Assembly: GCF_003545815.1 (NCBI RefSeq)
Contig: NZ_PDUW01000001.1
Coordinates: 124,001-188,000, forward strand
Direction: 5' to 3'
Length of the DNA stretch: 64,000 bases
DNA from: Pusillimonas caeni
GTDB lineage: Bacteria > Pseudomonadota > Gammaproteobacteria > Burkholderiales > Burkholderiaceae_B
This document shows positions 48,584 to 55,630 of the stretch, in pieces. Every line of letters starts with the position of its first letter. Positions within the stretch are counted from its first letter, which is position 1. The notes under the pieces were generated by a model. The model had not been told where the DNA came from. It did no database searches and was given only the letters and a program-made list of their open reading frames with translations. Position numbers and translations under genes: made by a program.

Positions 48584-49282
48584 ATGCTGACCGATGACAA
48601 ACGTGCCATATTGCGAATGGCTGGCAACGAGGAACTGCTGATCCGTGCTGACGAGTTCCTTGCGACTCACAACCCGAAGGCTCTCCCGGCGTTAATTGTG
48701 CAGCTTTGGCCGACCCGAGATAAGACTCTTATCCTGGATGTTGATAATGAATCGATCCGCAAACGCTTTGCGGCAGGCGTGGAGGGTGACGATGGCTGGT
48801 GGTGCTCATTCAAGTCATACAGCCAAACAAAACCCACGCTCCATGGATTTGCGACCATGTCAGGATCAGAGGAACCAACGTGGGCGTGCGAAGCACATCA
48901 TGATGCCCACTTTATTGCCGGCCTATGGCACTTTCCAACACTAATGCGAGAGTCACACAACGTTCCCGTACTAGCTACGTTTCATGCCCAGTTTTTCAAG
49001 GATTTTCTTATCCTTGTCCAATCAACACTGGGTAGTCAAGAAAGCGGAAAAGAAATCAAATTCAATGTGACGGCAGCTGTCGTTAGAGCCAGCAAGCTGT
49101 ACTTCGCAGCAGAAGCGAAATTCGGAAACAGTTTTACGATTCGAGCAACTCCCTTATCTCAAGAGAACCTGCAATTTCCCATTTACAGAATCGAGCCAGC
49201 CCAGGAAGATTGGAGCACTACGGCCAATCAGATGGCACGAGCTCTGTGTGGTGCATACGGCGTCGCTGCACCGACACCATGA
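48584..49282 (+). CDS. Unknown protein, first gene of candidate defence cassette
   Basis: The protein has 232 residues from ATG 48584 (MLTDDKRAILRMAGNEELL), chosen for the AAGGAAAAGAG upstream; ATG 48551 has no ribosome site. It is soluble, with a helical first third and a mixed later part containing GDDGWWCSFKSYSQ, AHFIAGLWHFPTLM and a C-terminal ARALCGAYG. I recognise no family. Lower GC than the core genome and position before a DUF4062 gene (102 bases away, same strand) suggest a transferred accessory gene. It may be the partner or regulator of the DUF4062 protein. Confidence 0.7.
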   Translation: MLTDDKRAILRMAGNEELLIRADEFLATHNPKALPALIVQLWPTRDKTLILDVDNESIRKRFAAGVEGDDGWWCSFKSYSQTKPTLHGFATMSGSEEPTWACEAHHDAHFIAGLWHFPTLMRESHNVPVLATFHAQFFKDFLILVQSTLGSQESGKEIKFNVTAAVVRASKLYFAAEAKFGNSFTIRATPLSQENLQFPIYRIEPAQEDWSTTANQMARALCGAYGVAAPTP

Positions 49283-49384
49283 TCGGCTCGACTCCATACT
49301 TCGGGGCACACCCTCGGCGTACAGAACCAACGATGACGCCATGAAACATAACAATCATAAGCCCACACAACTGAACGGAGCCAT

Positions 49385-50503
49385 ATGAAAGTCTTTATCA
49401 GCTCATTGATTGGTGGATTTGAATCCTATCGCGAAGCGGCACGATCTGCTGTGCGCACACTCAGACACGAGCCTGTGATGGCCGAGGACTTTGGAGCGTT
49501 ACCCCACTCCCCCCAAATCGCTTGCCTGAAGGGCTTACGCGCTGCAGACCTGGTCATACTCGTATTAGGCAATCGCTATGGATATATACAAGGTACTTCC
49601 GGCGTATCACCTACCCACGAAGAGTACCTAGACGCACGTGGGAAGAAACCTATTCTTGTGTTCGTACAAGAAAGCAACGAACGCGAAGATGCGCAAACAA
49701 CGTTTCTAACCGAAGTTCAGGCCTGGCAGGCAGGCCACTTTCGAGCCTCATTCACCACCGAGGAAGATTTACGCGAGCAGATCACCCGCGCCTTACATGA
49801 GTACGAGCTTGCCAACGCAGCCGGCGCACCCGACGTCACTCAGCTTCAGTTGACCGCAAATAAACTGATACCGCGCGCCAATAGTCAACACAATCACGGA
49901 TCACCCATTCTAAACATCGCCATGGTGGGAGGGCCTCTCCAACGTATTCTGCGACCAGTACAACTCGAAAGCCCTACGCTCGTCTCCGATCTCCATCAGC
50001 AGGCGCTTTTCGGAAGCTCAAAATTGTTTAATGTCTCCGACAGTATGGAAAGTGGCATTGAAAGTGGCGAATTAGTTTTGCAACAACCCAATGGCACACG
50101 CATACAATTGAACGAACAAGGATCAATTTTTTTACGTGTGCCGCTGGCCAGTCAGAAAGGCTCTGCCAATCAGAACCTTCACTCAGTGTTTGCCATCATC
50201 GAAGAACATGTACAAAAAGCGATTGAGTCAGCCATTGCTTATGGCGCATGGGTGTTTGACCACATCGATGACACTCATCGACTCAGTCACGTGGCCATTG
50301 CAGCTTCGCTCGACGCGAGTGACTTTCTCGGCTGGCGCACGCAAGCCGAACAGGATGCCAACCCCAACAGCGGCACAATGCGACTAGGTCAGTCTGAGGA
50401 TCGTCTACCCGTGCAGGTAGATCGCCCCCGTGCGGCGCTTCGATTCGAAGCGCATGACCTAGCAGAGGACCTGCTCGTTCCGCTTCGCCGCATGTGGAAA
50501 TAA
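49385..50503 (+). CDS. DUF4062 domain protein
   Basis: The 372-residue protein opens with MKVFISSLIGGFESYREAAR, then EPVMAEDFGALPHSPQIACLKGLRAADLVILVLGNRYG and GVSPTHEEYLDARGKKPILVFVQE. This is the DUF4062 fold (about residues 1-105), related to TIR and nucleoside deoxyribosyltransferase-like folds and common at the N-terminus of NTPase and defence proteins. The C-terminal 200 residues have no recognised domain; no STAND NTPase or TPR is seen. An N-terminal sensor or NAD/nucleoside-handling role is possible but unproven. Ribosome site GGAG at 49378 precedes ATG 49385. Confidence 0.78.
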   Translation: MKVFISSLIGGFESYREAARSAVRTLRHEPVMAEDFGALPHSPQIACLKGLRAADLVILVLGNRYGYIQGTSGVSPTHEEYLDARGKKPILVFVQESNEREDAQTTFLTEVQAWQAGHFRASFTTEEDLREQITRALHEYELANAAGAPDVTQLQLTANKLIPRANSQHNHGSPILNIAMVGGPLQRILRPVQLESPTLVSDLHQQALFGSSKLFNVSDSMESGIESGELVLQQPNGTRIQLNEQGSIFLRVPLASQKGSANQNLHSVFAIIEEHVQKAIESAIAYGAWVFDHIDDTHRLSHVAIAASLDASDFLGWRTQAEQDANPNSGTMRLGQSEDRLPVQVDRPRAALRFEAHDLAEDLLVPLRRMWK

Positions 50504-50791
50504 TTAGATCAGCGGGGAGTGAAGTCTCTGATAGGTAGCTCGCCACTGAACAGGGACGAAGAGAGCGTGTTTACGGGCCAGCCTACGAATCATGGTTCGC
50601 CGGATTCTGCGTAAAACAAGTATCCGCCGGATACGGAAAAGACTGCGATTGAGCTGGTGATAAGACAGGCGGAAACCTTAGGGCAAGAGTGGAGCCATGT
50701 ATGAATCTAAGCCCCAAGAGTCACCAATATACGAATATTAAAAATATAAAGCTGTATATCCATAACGTTTTTCAGCAAGCCGCCTAGAATA
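50504..50791. promoter_or_regulatory. Region upstream of the P-loop ATPase gene
   Basis: These 288 bases include the short palindrome GTATCC-GCC-GGATAC (50620-50634), a possible operator, and a very AT-rich stretch (50726-50790, with AATATTAAAAATATAAAG) that is the likely promoter of the ATPase gene. This suggests the ATPase has its own transcript. Confidence 0.5.
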
Positions 50792-52438
50792 ATGAAAAAT
50801 TCATCTAACGTTTATCAGTCAGGGATACAGTTCCGCTTTAAAAAGGGAGACTCTATTGGAGAGCTCGATGCGGAAAGTGACGACCTTCTCTTAAGTGAAT
50901 GCTTCGTTGACACCGGTGACTACGACACTCTTACCGATTGCAGTAAGCCACAGTGTGTCGCCGTTGGACGTACGGGCTCTGGAAAAAGCGCTTTGCTGAA
51001 AAGGGTTGTTCAGTGTGAGGAACGAGTTATAGAGATAATTCCGGAAAATCTCTCTCTCCAATATATATGCAACTCAGACATAATTAAATCACTCGAAGCG
51101 GCGGGGGCAAAACTTGATATTTTTTACAACCTTTTGTGGAGACATGTGCTATCCACAGAGCTGCTGAAATATCACTTTAAACTGAGTACCGAAGAAAAGA
51201 CAAAAAGTTGGCTGAACAGTCTTCTCTCTAGCCTTAAGGCAAAAGACCAAGCCAAAGAGAGAGCAGTCAAATACATCAATGAATGGGGTGACAAGTTCTG
51301 GCAAGAAACCGAGTATAGGATAAAAGAAATCACTCAAAAACTAGAGACTGATATTCATGCAGAGCTAGGTGTAGATATTTCAACTGTCAATCTCTCCACT
51401 GCAGGAAAAAAACGCGAAGAGTTAGAGCAAATTACTGAGGTTGTAAACAAAGCCCAAAAAGTTATAAATAATATACAAATAAAATCGCTTTCGGATGTCA
51501 TGCACTTTCTAAACGAAGATGTCTTTAACGACAAAAAGGTTAAGACATATGTCATAATCGATAAGCTCGATGAGGGCTGGGCCCCCGATCAGGTGCGATA
51601 TAAGCTGATTCGCGCACTAATTGAAACATTGAAAAATTTTAGAGGAATTTCTTCAGTAAAAATTTTGGTGGCGATGAGGCGCGACCTACTGGAAACCGTA
51701 TTTTCAGAAACTAGGGATGCTGGTTTTCAAGAAGAAAAATATGAATCCCTTTTCCTTGGGATAACTTGGACCAAGGGACAAATCAGAGAGCTCCTCGATA
51801 AACGGATACGTCAGCTCGTTAAAGCAAGATACACAGGGAGTAGCTTAGGGCTTGACACGATTTTTCCAAGGCAAGTAGGTCGTATAGATTTTCTGAACTA
51901 CTTAGCAACACGTACGCTATATCGTCCACGCGACGCCATCGCATTTGTTAACGAATGCTTAGTCAGAAGCGAGGGAAAGCAGGCAATTACAGCCACAGTC
52001 ATCCAGCAGGCTGAAATTGAATATTCTACAAAGCGCGTCCGAGCGTTAGAGTTCGAATGGATCACCCACTACCCAAAGCTTTTGGATTACTTTAGCCTAA
52101 TTGAACGACAGCCCGACAGTTTCAGAATTTCGTCAATTTCAAGGGATAAAGTAGAAGCATATGCCTTAAGTCACATGGACAATATCAACTCCAATGATCC
52201 CTTAGATCATGCATCGACGAAATTTATTAATGGTGGTTCGACCCATGCATTTGCCACAACGCTAGTAAGATGCCTATATCACATTGGAGTTATTGGTATA
52301 AAGACTGACAGTTTCAGTCCGATTCGTTGGTCATATATGGAAGCGGTTTCTCCAAGTGAAGGACAGATCAAACCTAGCTCGACGATTTATATTCACCCCA
52401 TGATATGGAGCCGAGTGGGGACGTTGACAAAATCCTGA
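50792..52438 (+). CDS. P-loop ATPase, Sll1717-like family
   Basis: The 548-residue protein has Walker A at AVGRTGSGKSALLKR (G59-S66) after the family lead DAESDDLLLSECFVDTGDY, and a Walker B-like strand TYVIIDKLDEGW near residue 250-262. A charged helical segment (about 130-245) lies between and suggests a coiled insertion. Late motifs include TRTLYRPRDAIAFVNECL, typical of KAP/Sll1717-type ATPases. Such proteins occur in defence islands and beside restriction-type genes; no effector domain is seen in this chain. The codon use is AT-rich, unlike the host. A terminator follows at 52444. Confidence 0.82.
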   Translation: MKNSSNVYQSGIQFRFKKGDSIGELDAESDDLLLSECFVDTGDYDTLTDCSKPQCVAVGRTGSGKSALLKRVVQCEERVIEIIPENLSLQYICNSDIIKSLEAAGAKLDIFYNLLWRHVLSTELLKYHFKLSTEEKTKSWLNSLLSSLKAKDQAKERAVKYINEWGDKFWQETEYRIKEITQKLETDIHAELGVDISTVNLSTAGKKREELEQITEVVNKAQKVINNIQIKSLSDVMHFLNEDVFNDKKVKTYVIIDKLDEGWAPDQVRYKLIRALIETLKNFRGISSVKILVAMRRDLLETVFSETRDAGFQEEKYESLFLGITWTKGQIRELLDKRIRQLVKARYTGSSLGLDTIFPRQVGRIDFLNYLATRTLYRPRDAIAFVNECLVRSEGKQAITATVIQQAEIEYSTKRVRALEFEWITHYPKLLDYFSLIERQPDSFRISSISRDKVEAYALSHMDNINSNDPLDHASTKFINGGSTHAFATTLVRCLYHIGVIGIKTDSFSPIRWSYMEAVSPSEGQIKPSSTIYIHPMIWSRVGTLTKS

Positions 52439-52443
52439 CATCC

Positions 52444-52480
52444 GACCTGTCCTGTACCGATTTTCGATACAGGACAGGTC
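52444..52480 (+). terminator. Terminator of the P-loop ATPase gene
   Basis: GACCTGTCCTGTA (52444-52456) pairs perfectly with TACAGGACAGGTC (52468-52480) around an 11-base loop, 6 bases after the stop codon. Confidence 0.75.
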
Positions 52481-52808
52481 CACTCCCAATTCCACCTAAT
52501 TTCGCCAATATATGCTAACCCACTGATTAACAATATACTTTTACCTAGTTCCACCTATACTCAGCTTCACCCTACTTCCCTACACAAACACCTTCGAACG
52601 CCAAACTCAAAAATAGGTACTTCTACCTATTTGAAGCACGGGTCCAGTGTCCGCCAAGCCGCATGGGGCAAGGGTTTGCAGGGATTTGTAGCTTCTTTGC
52701 GAAAACATTGATTTTCGTTCCAGGAGCCAAATAGGAGCCAGACCAGTTCATACTGGTTCCTAGCAGGTGGTAGTAAGTAGTAGTGAAGTAGGACTGCTTC
52801 ACAATTTT
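52481..52808. other. Right edge of the inter-tRNA island, no gene
   Basis: These 328 AT-rich bases have short repeats (TTCCACCTA-like at 52489-52500 and 52544-52555) and several GTAGTA/AGTAGT units near 52768-52785. No open frame with a ribosome site was found. It runs directly into tRNA-Leu copy 2 with no visible promoter (the last bases are CACAATTTT). Confidence 0.45.
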
Positions 52809-53129
52809 GCCCGGGTGGTGAAATTGGTAGACGCAGGGGACTCAGACCAAATTTGAGCCCTCCGAGGGAAACCTCAGAGGTGAAGCCCGTCAAACTCGGT
52901 GAAGGCCCTGGACGATAAGTCCGAGCTAATGCCGAGCCAAGCCCTGGAGCCGAAAGGCCCCTCGGAAGGTGTAGAGAGCAGACGGCGGGCACCTAAGGCT
53001 GAAAAGCTATGGTGAAGGCGTGCTCCAGACCACGAACGTCATGCTTAGGCATGGCGGCGGTGAAAATCGAAGTGGTAAGAAAATCCCCCGCCGCAAGGCG
53101 TGCCGGTTCGATTCCGGCCCCGGGCACCA
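52809..53129 (+). tRNA. tRNA-Leu(CAA), copy 2, split by a group I intron
   Basis: Exons (52809-52843 and 53080-53129) are identical to those of copy 1, giving the same 85-base tRNA-Leu(CAA) after splicing. The intron is 236 bases. The gene starts immediately after an AT-rich flank that is unlike the upstream region of copy 1, and no -10 box was found there, so expression is uncertain. The repeat begins exactly at the first base of the tRNA and extends through the terminator. Confidence 0.88.
52844..53079 (+). ncRNA. Group I intron in tRNA-Leu, copy 2
   Basis: It has the same architecture as copy 1: guide TTTGAG (52852-52857), P2 with GAAA loop (52859-52880), R-segment (52969-52983), S-segment (53015-53026), P9 with CATGC/GCATG stem and TTAG loop (53040-53053), and terminal G at 53079. 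Compared with copy 1 the core is almost identical, while P2 carries compensatory changes, the P8 region is shorter and P9 is a different hairpin. This supports a functional, structure-constrained ribozyme. Confidence 0.87.
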
Positions 53130-53135
53130 ATTTCG

Positions 53136-53169
53136 AAAGGCCGTCTCTGTTTTTGCAGAGACGGCCTTT
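53136..53169 (+). terminator. Terminator of tRNA-Leu copy 2
   Basis: AAAGGCCGTCTCTG (53136-53149) pairs with CAGAGACGGCCTTT (53156-53169), followed by TTATTT. It shares its stem with the terminator of copy 1. Confidence 0.88.
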
Positions 53170-54126
53170 TTATTTCTATCGGAGCCGTTTCCGCCGAGAA
53201 ACACTCCATATTCTCCACACAATCCGCACCGGACACGCAACCGAGTACCGTTCAGCGCCCTGTTCCGGCTCATTACGGCCGTTCGCAGCACCACCGCTCA
53301 ACGCCTACTTTACAGCGACAGCGGTACTTTGTAGCTAGGCTGCGACGAGCACGCTCGTGGCCGAATTGCCGTCATCAAGGCTCATGTGCACATGTCGTAT
53401 GCCTAACGGTTACGGCGAGTGGACAAACGCGTAGCGCCGCAATTCAGCTTGAGAGCGAAGACGATAAGGGCAAGACTAAACCTAGTTATTCACTATCGCA
53501 CCTTTCTGCCGACCACCCAACGGACCGACCGCCCCGAATGGCCGTCAACCGCTGCCGCCGGACGGTCGAAAACCCACACCCTTCTCCACCGCCTTTGCAA
53601 GGCGGTCCTTGATCGAAACCAATATGTTTGGCTCATCTCGCTCGCGCTCGTCGATACTCTTGTATCGCTGAGATATTGAGCGCCTGGTTCCTCTTCAAGC
53701 TTTCTTTTGAGAGCCCCGCCTCGACCGCTGACACGGCACGACGCTCCAGAAAAAGATGTACAGCGGGATCGTCGAGGAAGACGCCGCCCGCAACTATGCA
53801 AACTTGATCTGGCCCGCAGAGCTGGCGGCCCTTTTCCCTTCACCCTATACCAGGAGCACACGGAGCACGGTGAGCACAGGGAGAACATGGAGGACATGGA
53901 GCACCGAACTTTCTTTATAAGATCTTGATTTCATATATCTTTTGAAATTTTTTCCTGCGGAATAACGCAACTCAAATATCTCAAACGCTCCACTTAAATT
54001 CAACTTGGATGACGTGAGGTGCGTGAAACTGAATCTAGATGAATTAAGACGTGCGTATTGAATCCTCGCAGTTGCGTGGTATCGAGTATTAAACTGATCC
54101 CATCAAAACTCAGAAGGAGCTCCAGC
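53170..54126. other. Gene-poor junction region with degraded coding traces
   Basis: No intact gene is supported over these 957 bases. On the minus strand between about 53800 and 53560 two frames give protein-like text in succession (AVHLFLERRAVSAVEAGLSK..., then SIDERERDEPNILVSIKD...), as if one gene had been frameshifted. A plus-strand frame from ATG 53756 (MYSGIVEEDAARNYANL) runs to 53922 but ends in a tandem repeat. AT content rises near 53925-54060, the likely promoter of the next gene. Confidence 0.45.
53854..53907 (+). repeat. Six tandem degenerate 9-bp repeats
   Basis: Units follow the pattern (N)GGAGCACA: AGGAGCACA, CGGAGCACG, GTGAGCACA, GGGAGAACA, TGGAGGACA, TGGAGCACC. The spacing is exactly 9 bases, about 220 bases before the next gene. 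They could be iteron-like binding sites or a simple minisatellite. Confidence 0.6.
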
Positions 54127-54783
54127 ATGGCAACGCAAAAGCAGACCCGACGCCGCCGTCTCAACATGACCGAGCGCGCCGAGGAGCAGATGACGATTCA
54201 GTTCCCCGACTACTCGGAGGAACTGTTGTGGAAGCGCTCGCGCAACCACGGCTACTCGACGATCCCGCGCACGCTCCCTCTCGCGATGCAAGCCATCGAC
54301 GCCCAGTCCAAGGGCCAGCCCGCAGGCCACGTCCTGCTCTGCCTGTGGATTCGTGCTCCCGACCACCCGCTGCTCACCATCGACGCGCCCGCCTCCTTCG
54401 CGACCGAAGCAGGCTTCCAGGGCGAGCGCGCGGTGGACACGTGGCGTCGACGCATGCGGACGCTGCGCGACCTCGGCTTCATCGATGCGAAGGAAGGCTC
54501 GACCGGCGACTTTCACTACGTGCTGCTGCTCAACCCGAACATCGGTATCGAGAAACTGCATCGCCAAGGCAAGGTGCAGACCGCGTTCTACGGTCGCTTC
54601 CGTGACCGCTTAATCGACATCGGCGCCCATCGAGATATCAAGGACTACGACGAGTACCTCGTAGAGCAGGAAGAAACGAATACCGCCGCTACGAAAGCCA
54701 CAACAAAGAAAACTGCAAAGGACGCTGGCGACGACGCGCCCACGAAGGCCAAGCGCTCAAAACCCAAGGAAGCCGAGAAATGA
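54127..54783 (+). CDS. Unknown mobile-element protein with winged-helix-like core
   Basis: The 218-residue protein has a basic N-terminus (MATQKQTRRRRLNMTERAEE). A central segment TWRRRMRTLRDLGFIDAKEGSTGDFHYVLLLNP (about 105-140) has the helix-turn-wing look of plasmid replication or partition proteins. A Lys/Thr/Ala-rich tail (about 180-218) is also present. The ribosome site AAGGAG at 54114 decides ATG 54127. The next gene overlaps its stop by 4 bases. Tandem 9-bp repeats lie upstream. Rep-like or DNA-binding roles are guesses; I do not recognise the family. Confidence 0.72.
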   Translation: MATQKQTRRRRLNMTERAEEQMTIQFPDYSEELLWKRSRNHGYSTIPRTLPLAMQAIDAQSKGQPAGHVLLCLWIRAPDHPLLTIDAPASFATEAGFQGERAVDTWRRRMRTLRDLGFIDAKEGSTGDFHYVLLLNPNIGIEKLHRQGKVQTAFYGRFRDRLIDIGAHRDIKDYDEYLVEQEETNTAATKATTKKTAKDAGDDAPTKAKRSKPKEAEK

Positions 54784-54989
54784 CCGCCAAGAAAGAGCCG
54801 CCCGAAGAGCGCAGCTCATTCGGGCGCGTCGCACGCTGGGCCGCTGAACCCTACCTCTCGTTTAAGGACGACCGCATGCGCCTGTATGCCCTCATCTGCC
54901 GTGACCTCCATCGCATCGCGATTGCTGCCATCGTGGTCTATTCTGGCAGGAACATTCCCTGGCAAGCTTTGCGAGGCTGGTTGATGTGA
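54780..54989 (+). CDS. Small unknown protein
   Basis: The 69-residue product starts at an ATGA overlap with the preceding gene. It has a basic and acidic first half and one hydrophobic segment RIAIAAIVVYSG (about 46-57), possibly a weak membrane anchor. No family is recognised. Tight coupling supports expression with the upstream gene. Confidence 0.6.
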   Translation: MTAKKEPPEERSSFGRVARWAAEPYLSFKDDRMRLYALICRDLHRIAIAAIVVYSGRNIPWQALRGWLM

Positions 54990-55411
54990 CCCAGGCATTC
55001 CAAGGACACGGATATCTCGCCGAAGCGCTACACCCTTCAGACCGGGTCTCTTTATGAGGCCCTTTCTTTTGCCTGAAAATCAACTACTGTTCAGAACTCG
55101 CCCGCAGCAGGTTCCGACAGTCGACTCTTCCGAAGCAGCAGTCACTCATCGGCGATAGACTGACCGGCCGCTTTCAGCTTGAAGCGGTCATTTTCGGGAA
55201 TGCTTTCAAGGTCCGCTCCTAGCCGAGGATGTGTGAAAACTCGCCCGAACATGCAATTCGGGGATTTTCTCACCATTGCCTGGATTAAGAAAAGCGCATA
55301 CAGAACGATCTGAGAGGTCGCCTTTTTGTTGATGCCAGTGCTTCATGCGTTTTCACACAGCCTCGGCCGATATCGGTCATTGTAAAGTTTCATCTGAGAT
55401 TTTGTAACCAT
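54990..55411. other. Intergenic region between convergent units of the mobile element
   Basis: These 422 bases separate the plus-strand pair from the minus-strand trb cluster. No gene is supported. They contain a near-perfect 19-bp inverted repeat pair (listed separately) and several small stem-forming sequences (for example GACCGGCCGCTTTCAGCTTGAAGCGGTC-like pairing near 55160-55190). Confidence 0.45.
55222..55367. mobile_element. Possible 146-bp MITE-like element bounded by 19-bp inverted repeats
   Basis: GCCGAGGATGTGTGAAAAC (55222-55240) and GTTTTCACACAGCCTCGGC (55349-55367) are inverted copies with one mismatch in 19, around 108 bases that hold no gene. The TGTGTGAAAAC end resembles termini I associate with some IS4/IS5-group insertion sequences. 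Target duplications were not seen clearly. It may be a non-autonomous IS derivative or a large hairpin. Confidence 0.5.
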
Positions 55412-55630
55412 TCACTTCATCATTCGTTTAAAACCTCGATCCCCGGCCATGAACGTCTCCAGCATATGCGGAATCAGCGTCACGGCATCGACAGGTTCCC
55501 CATACGCCTGCGCATGCTGCGCGGCGTAGCGCTCCAGCTCGGCTTTCAGGCTGGCCGGACATGTAAAGGTCAGCTTGACGGTTTCGGTCTTGGGCAGCGG
55601 CCCCAGCCGCAGCTTTCGGGTAGTGCTCAT
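55412..55630 (-). CDS. DUF2274 protein at the end of the trb cluster
   Basis: The 72-residue protein STTRKLRLGPLPKTETVKLTFTCPASLKAELERYA... matches the DUF2274 family, which regularly follows trbI in Tn4371-type and related elements. The pattern (basic N-terminus, ribbon-like VKLTFTCPASL, helix) resembles a ribbon-helix-helix DNA-binding protein, so a regulator of the transfer operon is a reasonable guess. Its ATG overlaps the trbI stop by 4 bases. Confidence 0.85.
   Translation of the reverse strand: MSTTRKLRLGPLPKTETVKLTFTCPASLKAELERYAAQHAQAYGEPVDAVTLIPHMLETFMAGDRGFKRMMK

Noticed and set aside
50792-50800. ATGAAAAA at the ATPase start, the complement of the TTTTTCAT target of Tn4371-type elements
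   Set aside because: An 8-base match inside a start codon region is expected by chance, and no element end lies there.
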